Shown: positions 45,099-53,725 of the stretch, in pieces
Layout: each line of letters begins with the position of its first letter
How positions within the stretch are numbered: position 1 is the first letter of the stretch
Origin: Rhodanobacter panaciterrae
Lineage (GTDB): Bacteria; Pseudomonadota; Gammaproteobacteria; Xanthomonadales; Rhodanobacteraceae
NCBI RefSeq assembly: GCF_014651895.1
Contig: NZ_BMXT01000001.1
Coordinates: 930,001 to 994,000 of the forward strand
DNA: 64,000 bases
Reading direction: 5' to 3'
Made by a program: the position numbers and the translations under genes
Notes under the pieces: generated by a model
The model's database searches: none
Seen by the model: only the letters and a program-made list of their open reading frames with translations
Told to the model about the DNA's origin: nothing

Positions 45099-45638
45099 CT
45101 AGCCGGAAACGGGTGTGGCGGCTGGAGTGGCGTTTGCTGGTGTACCGGACTTTTGTTTGTGCATGGTCTTGTGCGACTTCGGGTGGTCATTCCGATACAT
45201 CGTGTCCGCGGTCTGTTTCTGATCGGGCGACAGCACGGCGTACAGGTCGCTCATGGCGGCAGACAGTTTCTGCATGTTTTCCGCGTGAAGCTGGGTTAGC
45301 GCCGCATAGGACTTCATGGCTTCGTCGGCATTCATCGTCGGAAGCTTCTGGGCACGTTCGTGAAAGGCGTCGGCGGCCTTCTTTGCATTGTCGCGCATGG
45401 TCTGTGCGAAAGCGTCCCACTGTTTGGATTGCTGATCGGTGATCTTCAACTGGGTGTGCATATCGCTGATGCGCTCCTCCACGGCATCCGCACGTTTTTG
45501 CGCGTGATGTGTCGCAGATGCGGCACTCGGGGAAGCGGTGGCAGGGGCGGTAGTGGCCTGTTGTGCCCACGCTGCGGTGGAGCACATGGCGAGCGTCAAC
45601 AAGGCGGGCACAGCAATATTACGAATGACATTGTTCAT
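45099..45638 (-). CDS. Second Spy/LTxxQ-like periplasmic protein
   Basis: 179 residues. Signal peptide (AVPALLTLAMCSTAAWAQQ), an Ala/Thr/Ser-rich linker, then a helical domain with LKITDQQSKQWDAFAQTMRD and YAVLSPDQKQTADTMY, which match the paired LTxxQ-like motifs of the Spy/CpxP family. The tail is Lys- and Pro-rich. No CpxR box was seen before it. Starts at 45689 and 45719 are in frame but add a sequence before the signal peptide. Confidence 0.82.
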   Translation of the reverse strand: MNNVIRNIAVPALLTLAMCSTAAWAQQATTAPATASPSAASATHHAQKRADAVEERISDMHTQLKITDQQSKQWDAFAQTMRDNAKKAADAFHERAQKLPTMNADEAMKSYAALTQLHAENMQKLSAAMSDLYAVLSPDQKQTADTMYRNDHPKSHKTMHKQKSGTPANATPAATPVSG

Positions 45639-45699
45639 GGATGGATGCTCCGATTCAGAGGTTCGGGTCGACGAGGCTTGGGTGGACATGTCGTGCCAT

Positions 45700-46080
45700 T
45701 CAATCTTGATACGGCTCATTCGGGTCGGGCGGTGGTGGCTGATTGTTGTTGTCGTCGTTGTTGTAATAGACGACGCCCGGTGGTGGTGGCGGCGGCGCGT
45801 CCGTGTAAACCACGGCGGGTGGCGGCCGCTGTGCCGAATTCATGATCACCGCACCCGCGACCAGTCCCAGCAAGGCACCTGCGATCAGGTTGCCGCTGCC
45901 GTTGTCGTGCCCGCGGTAATCGTGCCCGCGATATTGATACTGGGGAGCCGGTCGTCCGCGATACCCATCACGCCGTTGATACTGTTGCGCCTGTGCAGGC
46001 AGGGCGGAGACGGTTACGGCAACGGCGAGGATGGCTGTGGCGACCTGGCGGTACAAGTGGGTGCGAGAGCTGTGAGTCAT
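45700..46080 (-). CDS. Exported glycine-zipper, proline-rich protein
   Basis: 126 residues. Signal peptide LYRQVATAILAVAVTVSALP ending ...AQAQ. Then an Arg/Tyr/Gly/His-rich part (YQRRDGYRGRPAPQYQYRGH), a glycine-zipper hydrophobic segment (GNLIAGALLGLVAGAVIMNS) and a proline-rich tail with PPPPPPG and an Asn/Asp run. Small outer-membrane or periplasmic proteins with this layout are common and poorly characterised. GGAGG lies nine bases before the ATG. It is upstream of, and probably co-transcribed with, the second Spy-like gene. Confidence 0.75.
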   Translation of the reverse strand: MTHSSRTHLYRQVATAILAVAVTVSALPAQAQQYQRRDGYRGRPAPQYQYRGHDYRGHDNGSGNLIAGALLGLVAGAVIMNSAQRPPPAVVYTDAPPPPPPGVVYYNNDDNNNQPPPPDPNEPYQD

Positions 46081-46329
46081 GGACATAACCTCCACACTGA
46101 TGTCGCGGTTGTCGCATGCATCGGCCAGCATCGAATGCCTGCGAGGACATGAATCGACGCGGCGACAGTAGGCAATGACATCAACGTCTGGCATGTCATT
46201 CCGATCGCCGACGGTCGAGTCTATGCCGAATCATGTGTACGGGGACTTCACCGGCCAGTACAAGTAGGGATCGGTTCATGCCGTCAATTGACAGGGTCAG
46301 ATCAGCCCCTGCGCCAGCGGGTACGGGAG

Positions 46330-47547
46330 TCAGAGATAGCTGAGCCACCAGTTCTTGCGCCGCCGCTTCAGGCCGACGTACCAGCGGCAGAGCGGGTACA
46401 GGGCCAGCACCACGCATGCCCACAGCAGGTAGATCGCCGGCAGGCCGACGTCCCATCCGGGCGGTGCGGTGAACGGAAAATGGCCCAGGTCCGGCGAGCG
46501 GAACATGCCGCTGACATCGCCGTAGCGCAGGTAGCAGGCGGCGACCGCCAGCAGATGGATCAGGTAAAAGTGCAGGACATAGAAGAACAACGGCACCTTG
46601 CCGTAGACCAGCGCCGGGCGCAGCAGCCGTGGCGTGTTTGCGTCGAAGGCGCACAGCAAGGGCAGCGCGGGTCCCAGCGTCATCAGCAGGAACAGCAGCG
46701 AGGGCGGGTACTTCTGGGTGTTGAGGAAGGACAGCAGCGTCCACAACGGCGAGTGCTGCACCGACCACGGCTGCGGATCGCCATACATGTTGAGCAGGCG
46801 CAGCAGCACGAAGCCGAGGCTGAGGCCCAGGCCGAGCCGGAGCAGCAGCGTGCGGCGGCGCTCCGCGCTCCATCCGTAGCTGTGCCCGAGCGCGTAGCCC
46901 AGCGCGGTGACGCCAAGCCAGGGCAGCAGCGGATAGGCGACGAACACCGCATGCGCTCCGGTGTGGACGAAGCCGGGCGCGTGCAGCACCGACCACAGCG
47001 GCGCGAACGGGCCGAATGCGTCGGCCTGGACGTCGTCCAGCAGGTTGTGACCGGCAACCATCACCACACCCAGCGCGATCAGCGCGCTCGTGGGCACATA
47101 GATCAGTCCGGCCAGCACGATCATCGCCCAGCCCAGCGCCCACAGCACAGTGAGCAGGGTGATCTGGTAGTCGACGTTGAACTGCAGCGCAAAGCGCATC
47201 ACCACCACTTCCAGCACGATCAGCCACAGCCCGCGCGTGAGCAGAAAGCGCGACAGCTCGCCCTTGGACATGCGCTGCAGCGTCAGGCAGGCGCCGGTGC
47301 CGGTGAGCAGGAAGAACACCGGCGCGCAGAAGTGGGTGATCCAGCGGGTGAAGAACAGTCCCGCCGTGGTGGTGGCGAGGTTGGTCGGGCTGGCATCGAG
47401 CGCGCCGAAGAAGTCGTGCACGTGATCAAGCGCCATGATCACGATGATGATGCCGCGGAGCAAGTCGATCGATTCGATGCGGACGCGGGAGGGCGACACG
47501 TCACCAGTTGCCGCGCGAACGGCAGGAGAGGGTGTGGCGGTATCCAT
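46330..47547 (-). CDS. DUF1624/acyltransferase-like multi-pass membrane protein
   Basis: 405 residues with ten or so helices. The first reads ESIDLLRGIIIVIMALDHVHDFF, the signature of heparan-alpha-glucosaminide N-acetyltransferase/DUF1624 proteins (LRG and DHxxD). Later: APVFFLLTGTGACL, YPLLPWLGVTALGYALG, and VPLFFYVLHFYLIHLLAV. Related proteins transfer acyl groups across the inner membrane; the substrate is unknown. The ATG at 47547 has GGGGAG upstream. Confidence 0.85.
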   Translation of the reverse strand: MDTATPSPAVRAATGDVSPSRVRIESIDLLRGIIIVIMALDHVHDFFGALDASPTNLATTTAGLFFTRWITHFCAPVFFLLTGTGACLTLQRMSKGELSRFLLTRGLWLIVLEVVVMRFALQFNVDYQITLLTVLWALGWAMIVLAGLIYVPTSALIALGVVMVAGHNLLDDVQADAFGPFAPLWSVLHAPGFVHTGAHAVFVAYPLLPWLGVTALGYALGHSYGWSAERRRTLLLRLGLGLSLGFVLLRLLNMYGDPQPWSVQHSPLWTLLSFLNTQKYPPSLLFLLMTLGPALPLLCAFDANTPRLLRPALVYGKVPLFFYVLHFYLIHLLAVAACYLRYGDVSGMFRSPDLGHFPFTAPPGWDVGLPAIYLLWACVVLALYPLCRWYVGLKRRRKNWWLSYL

Positions 47548-47610
47548 GTCGTTCGCTCCCCAGGGGCGGCCGGCCAAGCGTCATGCGCAGGCCGGTTGCC
47601 GTCGTGACGG

Positions 47611-48069
47611 TCAGTCCGGAATTTCCGGCTCCACCAGCTTGCCCAGCAGCACCAGCGACTCCTGCCAGCCCAGGTAGCACATCTCGATCGGAATCATCTC
47701 GGGCAGGCCCTCCTGCACGACTTGCAATTCGGTGCCGCAGGAGACGGCGCGGAAGGTGATGGTGGTGATCATCTCGCCGGGCAGGTTGGTGTCTTCGAAG
47801 CGATCCGTGTACTGGATGCGTTCGCCCGGCACGAGCTCGCGGTAGGTGCCGCCGAAGCTGTGACCGTTGCCGGTGGAGAAGTTGGTGAACGACATTCGAT
47901 GGGTGCCGCCAACCCGTGCGTCGAGCTGGTGCACCTTGCAGGTGAAGCCATTCGGCGGCAGCCACTTGGCGATCGCGTCAGCGTCGAGGAAAGCGCGGTA
48001 GACCCGCTCGGGTGGAGCGTGCAGCACGCGGTGGAGACGGAGGGTGTTGGTAGCCATGAGGGTTTCCAT
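47611..48069 (-). CDS. SRPBCC/AHSA1 domain protein
   Basis: 152 residues. TLRLHRVLHAPPERVYRAFL and DADAIAKWLPPNGFTCKVHQ open the START-like fold; GGTYRELVPGERIQYTDRFE and LPEMIPIEMCYLGWQESLVL close it. The latter helix lining the pocket fits the AHSA1 family. It probably binds a hydrophobic ligand or acts as a stress co-chaperone-like protein. It precedes the DUF1624 gene in the same direction. A second ATG at 48057 is possible. Confidence 0.88.
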   Translation of the reverse strand: METLMATNTLRLHRVLHAPPERVYRAFLDADAIAKWLPPNGFTCKVHQLDARVGGTHRMSFTNFSTGNGHSFGGTYRELVPGERIQYTDRFEDTNLPGEMITTITFRAVSCGTELQVVQEGLPEMIPIEMCYLGWQESLVLLGKLVEPEIPD

Positions 48070-48129
48070 CGCAGAGGATCGGCCCTGGTCTTGCGGGGCG
48101 AGCGGGTAGCCTGGAGCCGCTTGCCATCG

Positions 48130-48486
48130 CTACGCCGGCAGGCTGAGCACCGGTGTGAAGCCGCCGAAGATCATCCGCTTGCCGTCGAACGGCATGTCGC
48201 TGGCGTCGGCCATGCGTGGATCTTTCATGAATTTTTCCATGCCGGCATTGCGGGTGGCCTTGTCGGGCCACTCGATCCAGGAGAACACCACGGATTCGTC
48301 CTGCTTCGCCTGCACGGCGCGGCGGAAATCGGTGAGCTTGCCTTCAGGCACATCGTCGCCCCAGCACTCCACCACCCGCGTGGCGCCGAACTCCATGAAA
48401 ATCGCGTCAAAGGTCCTGGCGTGCGCAATGAACTGCTCGCGGTTGGCGTTGGGTACGGCGATCACGAAACCATCGATATAGGACAT
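48130..48486 (-). CDS. DUF1428 family protein (YbaA-like)
   Basis: 118 residues. MSYIDGFVIAVPNANREQFI, VVECWGDDVPEGKLTDFRRA and ESVVFSWIEWPDKATRNAGM are diagnostic of DUF1428, a ferredoxin-like dimeric fold. The end DMPFDGKRMIFGGFTPVL is also typical. No reaction is known. It lies 60 bases upstream of the AHSA1 gene, so the two are likely co-transcribed. Confidence 0.9.
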   Translation of the reverse strand: MSYIDGFVIAVPNANREQFIAHARTFDAIFMEFGATRVVECWGDDVPEGKLTDFRRAVQAKQDESVVFSWIEWPDKATRNAGMEKFMKDPRMADASDMPFDGKRMIFGGFTPVLSLPA

Positions 48487-48649
48487 GGTCGTTTCCTCAG
48501 CGTTGGTGTCCGGTATGGCCACCTTCTTTCATGCGACGAACGAGTGTGTGCAGGATCGACATGGCGGTCGACAGCCCTGGGTCACGCGTGTAGCAGACGC
48601 GGCAGCTTGTCTCGAGTGCGATGGCGCGTGTCAGCCATGGTGCTCGGGT

Positions 48650-49672
48650 TCACGGGCTGGACGGAGGGTGTGCGCCTTGCGGTTGTGGCGGCTGCCAGCC
48701 AGTCGGTGGGTCGAGCGGCTTGCCAGCGTCGGTGAGCATCGTGTCGATGCCGTCGATCTCGCGCTCATGCGCCAGCATGGTGGCGATCTGTTTCGTTGGC
48801 GGCAACGCGGGGGTTCCCGCGAGCGCACCCAGCTGATTCATGCGCCACTGCAGACGGCGACGCTGCGCCACGGCATCGGCGTGGTCGACGGCATCGCGTG
48901 CGGTCCATTCTTGCAGGCGCAGGCCGATCATGTTCGCAATCAGGCTGTCGCCACGCTCCATCGAGGTCGCGATATCACGGCAAGTCTTGCGACGGGCATC
49001 GTTGGCCGCCGAACCAGGCTGGCAGGCATGCGTCACATCCTGGAATGCCGGTATGGCCATCGCGGCGACCATGCTCATCGCCAGCATTTGTCGTTGTGCG
49101 TCGGTCGTGTCGGCGTGGTGCGTCGGATCGCTCGGTGGTGTGGGGACGCGTTTCAACCCGGTAATGAAGCGTCGTCCGAGGGACGCAAAGTAAAAATTGA
49201 AATGGGTGGAGTGTGCCATGTTCGACAGTGCCTCATCGATGCGTGCCTGATCCGCATGGGAGGTGGCGTCATGCAACGCAGCCATCCACACATCGCCATT
49301 GTGCGGGTCGATACCACGCACACGAGCCTCACGGCTAAGCGCGTCGCATCCGGGTTGCGTGTGGCACTGGATGACATCCAGCAGGCCAATATCCGCGGCC
49401 TGGGGCGCGATGGCCGCGGCGCGATCCAGCAGACCTAGCGATTGGCCTGCGTCACCCGGCAGGCTCTGCGCAAGCGCGGCAGCGGTAGTCAGGGCGTCGG
49501 CATCGTGCAGCACGGCGAGTGATTCGACGGCGCCCATTCGCCACGCCTTTGTGGCTGAAGTGGCGTCAGGCTGCGGTCCCGTTTGCGGTGACGTGGTATG
49601 GGCGATGGCGAACGAGCTTGCCAGCAGATGGGTGGCAAGCGTGGTTCCGAAAATGATCCATGCGTAACGCAT
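48650..49672 (-). CDS. Hypothetical exported helical protein
   Basis: 340 residues. Signal peptide (YAWIIFGTTLATHLLASSFA) ending ...AIAH. The body is helix-rich with repeat-like segments (SLAVLHDADALTTAAALAQS, GLLDRAAAIAPQAADIGLLD, DPHNGDVWMAALHDATSHAD) reminiscent of TPR/Sel1-type solenoids. Two pairs of cysteines (QCHTQPGC, HACQPG...KTC) may form disulphides. The C-terminus is Pro-rich. Function unknown; periplasmic. Confidence 0.7.
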   Translation of the reverse strand: MRYAWIIFGTTLATHLLASSFAIAHTTSPQTGPQPDATSATKAWRMGAVESLAVLHDADALTTAAALAQSLPGDAGQSLGLLDRAAAIAPQAADIGLLDVIQCHTQPGCDALSREARVRGIDPHNGDVWMAALHDATSHADQARIDEALSNMAHSTHFNFYFASLGRRFITGLKRVPTPPSDPTHHADTTDAQRQMLAMSMVAAMAIPAFQDVTHACQPGSAANDARRKTCRDIATSMERGDSLIANMIGLRLQEWTARDAVDHADAVAQRRRLQWRMNQLGALAGTPALPPTKQIATMLAHEREIDGIDTMLTDAGKPLDPPTGWQPPQPQGAHPPSSP

Positions 49673-49775
49673 TGCGTGATCCCCACACCGTCGGGAAATC
49701 CAGTGTAGCCGCAGGCTGGCGGGAGCGGGGCATCCCTGCTGCTGCCCTGACGGTGTCCGGTATGAAGCAAAGCAG

Positions 49776-50429
49776 TCAGCGTGAGCTGGCCCGGGTTTTG
49801 GGCCGGCGGATGGCGGTGATCTTGCCGCTGCGCCCGCCGCCGCAGAAGAAGCGGTCGCCGCCATCGGACTCGAGTCCCGATACCCCCATACCGGCTGGCA
49901 TCTGCAGGCTCTCGAGCACTTCGCCGGTTGCGGGGTCGATGTGTCGTACATCGCTTTCGTCGCCTTCCCAAGTGGCGTGCCACAACTCGCCGTCGACCCA
50001 GGTGACGCCGGTGACGAAACGGTCGCTCGCGATGGTGCGAAGAATCGCCCCTGTTTCAGGATCGACCTGATGGATCTTGCGCTCGCGGTATTGGCCGACC
50101 CAGAGCGAGCCCTCGGCCCACGCGAGTCCGGAGTCGCCACCAGCGCCCGGCGCCGGGATGGTGGCAAGCACGCGGCCGGTCGTCGGGTCGATCTTCTGGA
50201 TGCGGTTCTCCGCGATCTGGAACAGATGGCGCCCGTCGAAGGCCGTACCCGCATGCGCGGCGATATCGATCGTGCGCGGCGCTTTTTCCCCGTTCGCTGG
50301 ATCGAACGCGGCCAGCATGTCGCCGGCGGCAAACCAGACGCGCTCGCCGTCGTAGGTGACGCCGCCCACGCTGTCGACACCTGGGAAGGGACCGTACTCG
50401 CTGATGATTTCCGCGTTTGATCGTTTCAT
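49776..50429 (-). CDS. Beta-propeller protein (YncE/Vgb-like)
   Basis: 217 residues, no signal peptide. Repeated blades of about 42 residues: GGVTYDGERVWFAAGDMLAA, GTAFDGRHLFQIAENRIQKI, GLAWAEGSLWVGQYRERKIH, GVTWVDGELWHATWEGDESD. The pattern fits PQQ-like/YncE or virginiamycin-lyase-like propellers, probably five or six blades. Its start lies nine bases after the stop of the upstream regulator, so they form an operon. Substrate unknown. Confidence 0.8.
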   Translation of the reverse strand: MKRSNAEIISEYGPFPGVDSVGGVTYDGERVWFAAGDMLAAFDPANGEKAPRTIDIAAHAGTAFDGRHLFQIAENRIQKIDPTTGRVLATIPAPGAGGDSGLAWAEGSLWVGQYRERKIHQVDPETGAILRTIASDRFVTGVTWVDGELWHATWEGDESDVRHIDPATGEVLESLQMPAGMGVSGLESDGGDRFFCGGGRSGKITAIRRPKTRASSR

Positions 50430-50438
50430 GTATCCATC

Positions 50439-51659
50439 CTAATCGCCGGGGAAGGGCGCCGGGAGTAACAAGCTTGTCGGGAATCCCGGCACGGACGGGG
50501 TCATCCAGCGCCGCGCCCGTCCGCGACCGAACGAGTCCACCTTGTGTGCCGCCACCAACGCATCGAGTGCGCGCTGCACACTGCGCTGGCTGGTACCGAG
50601 CGCCAGCGCCAGCGCCGAGCTCGACCACGCTTCGCCGTCGGCGAGCAGGGCCAGCACCGCCGCATGCGCGTCGTCGACGGGCCGTGCCAGCACGGCGACC
50701 TCGCTCGCGTGGCGCGGCGCCAGCGTGAAGCCGTGCTTGGTCGCGCTGATGTCGGCCACCGTGCGAAGCAGGGTGCGCAGGCGCCCGACTTCGACCCGCA
50801 AGCGCGCGCGATGGGACTCGTCGGCGTGCTTTGTGCGGAAGGCTTGGGCGATCAGCGTGGCTCTCGGCACATCGCCGGGCCACGCTTCGGCCAAGGTCCG
50901 TGCCAGCGTGAACAATACGGGGCGCCGCTCCAGCGAGATCATCGAACGTGCATCGCGCACCACGTAGCGGCACGCGTCCACGACGAGTGCGGTGGAGGCC
51001 AGCCATGCCTCGACCTCGTCAAGCTGCAGGAGTCGTTCATCGCCGCGGGCGATCAGGCGCGCGGCGGGCAGTTCCAGCACGCGGAAGGCGCTTTGGACTT
51101 CCGCCATCAGCACTGGAATACCGGCTTGGCGCGCCGCCTGTTCGGCGCGAACCAGGGCGGCGCGTGCTTCCGTCGTGCGCAGGCGACGGATCGCGATGCC
51201 CGCGACGACCAGCTCGCTTGAGGCTCGCGACGCGAACGGCAACGCAGTCGTGTCGAGTTCGGTGAGTGTGCGCTCGGCGTCGTCGAGACGTCCGATCAAC
51301 AGCAGGCGGCGGGCCTGGAGGTAACGCGCATACGCGGCGTTCGCGCGATCGCCGTGTGCTTCCAGCGTGGCCCGCGCGGCATCGAGCGCCTTCGTAGGCT
51401 CGCCGAGGTCACGCGAGACGAGTGCAATCTCGGCTTCGGCGACGGCGCAGCGTGCGCGGGCCATGGTTTCGTGCGGACCGAAGGCGCGTGCGGCGCGACG
51501 CAGCAGCGTCTTCGCCAGTGCGAAATCACCGAGCTGGGCCATCGCGATGCCGCGCAGTGCGAGCGCCGGCGCATCGTCGCGCAAGGCGACCCGCTTCAAC
51601 GCGCCGAGCGGGTCACCCGCCGCGAGCGCACGCGCCGCGGCCGTGATCAGGGAGTCCAT
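50439..51659 (-). CDS. Helix-turn-helix regulator with helical sensor region
   Basis: 406 residues. The N-terminal two thirds are alpha-helical (ITAAARALAAGDPLGALKRV; LRRAARAFGPHETMARARCA; RYLQARRLLLIGRLDDAERT), like TPR. The C-terminus has VLALLADGEAWSSSALALAL and GTSQRSVQRALDALVAAHKV, a winged or simple helix-turn-helix, followed by RGRARRW. It is likely a transcription factor with ligand or protein sensing in the N-terminus. Operon with the propeller gene downstream. Confidence 0.75.
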   Translation of the reverse strand: MDSLITAAARALAAGDPLGALKRVALRDDAPALALRGIAMAQLGDFALAKTLLRRAARAFGPHETMARARCAVAEAEIALVSRDLGEPTKALDAARATLEAHGDRANAAYARYLQARRLLLIGRLDDAERTLTELDTTALPFASRASSELVVAGIAIRRLRTTEARAALVRAEQAARQAGIPVLMAEVQSAFRVLELPAARLIARGDERLLQLDEVEAWLASTALVVDACRYVVRDARSMISLERRPVLFTLARTLAEAWPGDVPRATLIAQAFRTKHADESHRARLRVEVGRLRTLLRTVADISATKHGFTLAPRHASEVAVLARPVDDAHAAVLALLADGEAWSSSALALALGTSQRSVQRALDALVAAHKVDSFGRGRARRWMTPSVPGFPTSLLLPAPFPGD

Positions 51660-51826
51660 TGGAGTGAGTTCATGTCAGCGAGCCTTGTTGAATCACGCCC
51701 ATTTCAATCGCGCCACACTTGTCACTCCCACCCTTCGATGGCCCGGTCGCAGTCTATCTCACGCTCACCAACCAGGACGCCGGCGACAACCGGCATCGAC
51801 AGCACGTGACTATGAGGAGAAACGAG

Positions 51827-52480
51827 ATGGAAAAGATCGCTGTATGGGGCTTCAGCTGGGTGCCGCCTTTTGCCCAGGGACTGGTACGTGATCTGCGCGT
51901 ACGCTGGGCACTCGAAGAGGCAGGGCTTGCCTATGAAAGCCGGTGGATCGGCCTCGAGGAGCGAAACTCCGATGCCTATCGGCACAAGCATCCTTTCGGA
52001 CTGGTGCCTGTACTCGAATCCAGTGACGGGACCTTGATCGAATCGGGTGCCATCGTCTACGCCATTGCCGAACAGTGCGAAACGCTCATGCCTGTCGGCC
52101 TGCGTGCCGAAGCGCTCACCTGGATGTTCGCCGCGCTCAATACCGTCGAGCCGCCAGTCTGGAATCTTTTCGTGTTGGACGTGCTGCACCAGGGCGAAGA
52201 ATGGGCAAAGCTGCGGCGTGCTGGCGCTGTCGACGAAGTGAAGGCTCGATTGGCCGCGCTGTCCGAATGCCTCGACGGTCGCGACTACCTGCTTGATCGT
52301 TTTACGGCGGCGGACATTCTGATGACCACCGCGCTGAGGTTCATCAGGCATACGGATTTGGTGGCCGGATTCCCGCGGCTCGAAGCCTACGTCAAACGTT
52401 GCGAGGCGCGGCCGGCCTTCCAGGCTGCCTTGCGCAACCAGGCGACTGGCTACGCACGCAACGCACCGATTGCAGCCTGA
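51827..52480 (+). CDS. Glutathione S-transferase family protein
   Basis: 217 residues. LVRDLRVRWALEEAGLAYES, HPFGLVPVLESSDGTLIESG (cis-Pro, ES pair), LTWMFAALNTVEPPVWNLFV and FTAADILMTTALRFI give the GST fold. It is a paralogue of the gene at 41931, sharing RDLRVRWAL, WMFAAL and TVEPP. GAGGAG seven bases before the ATG at 51827 supports this start over the ATG at 51812. It is followed 21 bases later by the DUF899 gene; likely operon. Confidence 0.88.
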   Translation: MEKIAVWGFSWVPPFAQGLVRDLRVRWALEEAGLAYESRWIGLEERNSDAYRHKHPFGLVPVLESSDGTLIESGAIVYAIAEQCETLMPVGLRAEALTWMFAALNTVEPPVWNLFVLDVLHQGEEWAKLRRAGAVDEVKARLAALSECLDGRDYLLDRFTAADILMTTALRFIRHTDLVAGFPRLEAYVKRCEARPAFQAALRNQATGYARNAPIAA

Positions 52481-52501
52481 GATTCGAGAAGGAGAGCAGC
52501 G

Positions 52502-53269
52502 ATGATCAACGACAAGACCGGAACACGTGAAGAATGGCTGGCAGCGCGACTCGAGCTGCTCCAGGCGGAGAAAGAGTTCACCCGGCGCGGCGACGAGCTG
52601 GCGCGGCAGCGGCAGGCGCTGCCGTGGGTGCGCGTCGACAAGGATTACCGGTTCGAGACCGAAGCAGGCAACGCGTCGCTGGCAGATCTCTTCAAGGGGC
52701 GCTCGCAGCTGCTGGTCTATCACTTCATGTTCGGGCCTGACTACAAGGCTGGATGTCCGTCGTGCTCGTCGATCGCCGATGGCTTCAACGGCTCCGTCGT
52801 CCACCTGGAAAACCATGACGTGGCCTTTACGGCGGTGTCGCGGGCGCCGCTTGCGAAGCTGCAAGCGTTCAAGCAGCGGATGGACTGGACGTTCCCTTGG
52901 GCGTCAGCGCCCGATGGAGAGTTCAACTTCGACTTCAACGTCGCATTCACCGAGGAGCAACTGCGCCATGGCCCGGTGGATTACAACTACCAGCCGATGG
53001 ACGTGAGGCCGGCCGTGAAAGCCGGAGCGGATGGCTTCGTCGGGCAGATGGCAGCCATGACGGAGACGGGCGTGGCCACATACCTGCGCGAGATGCCAGG
53101 CATGAGCGCGTTCGTGCTGGAGGATGGCGTCGTCTACCACACGTATTCCGCCTATGCGCGCGGACTGGACGGCCTTTGGGGCATGTATCAGTGGCTCGAT
53201 CGCGCCCCCAGTGGGCGCAACGAGAACGGTGTCTGGTGGCGGCACCACGACAAGTACGATCAGCGCTGA
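52502..53269 (+). CDS. DUF899 family thioredoxin-like protein
   Basis: 255 residues. EEWLAARLELLQAEKEFTRR begins the family pattern, then LPWVRVDKDYRFETEAG, LFKGRSQLLVYHFMFGPDY, GCPSCSSIADGFNGSVVHLE (CPSC in the redox position) and HHDKYDQR at the C-terminus. DUF899 proteins have a thioredoxin fold; disulphide activity is plausible but unproven. Between a GST gene and a small membrane protein, in the same direction. Confidence 0.9.
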   Translation: MINDKTGTREEWLAARLELLQAEKEFTRRGDELARQRQALPWVRVDKDYRFETEAGNASLADLFKGRSQLLVYHFMFGPDYKAGCPSCSSIADGFNGSVVHLENHDVAFTAVSRAPLAKLQAFKQRMDWTFPWASAPDGEFNFDFNVAFTEEQLRHGPVDYNYQPMDVRPAVKAGADGFVGQMAAMTETGVATYLREMPGMSAFVLEDGVVYHTYSAYARGLDGLWGMYQWLDRAPSGRNENGVWWRHHDKYDQR

Positions 53270-53317
53270 ACCATGTCTTGCTGGCAACGCACGGTGCTTC
53301 ATGACAGGAGAGATGAC

Positions 53318-53614
53318 GTGAGCGACGCTCATACCGACGCAGGTATCTGCGCTGCCATCGATCATGGAAGCGATAATGCGGCATCTCTCCGCGCAGCCAA
53401 CCGGCTTGGCCTCGCGGCTGCGCCGACGTTTGCCCTCATGGCGTTGCTGAGCGGTATCGATGCAGGCGGCCCGATGGACATGCTTTGCTCAGCCGCGCAC
53501 AGTGCGTCGCCGTTGAGCGGCATGACCCTGATGTATGTGCTGATGAGTGTCTTCCATGTGGGACCCTGGCTGAAGTGGATCGTCTGCCGCCGACGCGGTA
53601 TTCGCCGATCCTGA
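53318..53614 (+). CDS. Small hypothetical membrane protein
   Basis: 98 residues from GTG at 53318, preceded by AGGAGAG. One hydrophobic stretch (RLGLAAAPTFALMALLSGID) and another (SGMTLMYVLMSVFHVGPWLK) suggest two membrane helices. Ends RRRGIRRS. No family recognised with confidence. It follows DUF899 by 48 bases and may be part of the same operon. Confidence 0.6.
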   Translation: MSDAHTDAGICAAIDHGSDNAASLRAANRLGLAAAPTFALMALLSGIDAGGPMDMLCSAAHSASPLSGMTLMYVLMSVFHVGPWLKWIVCRRRGIRRS

Positions 53615-53725
53615 TCGGTGTTGGCCACAGCATAAAAAGACGCCGGGAAGATCAGATGCCAGCTTGTTTTGGAACTTCGTCAGGCCGGAGGCATACTGGG
53701 AGAAATAAATCACAGGGGGTGGATC

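Noticed and set aside
46288-47607. 439-codon frame on the + strand opposite the DUF1624 gene
   Set aside because: Translation is Gln/Arg/His-rich low-complexity, typical of the antisense of a membrane-protein gene.
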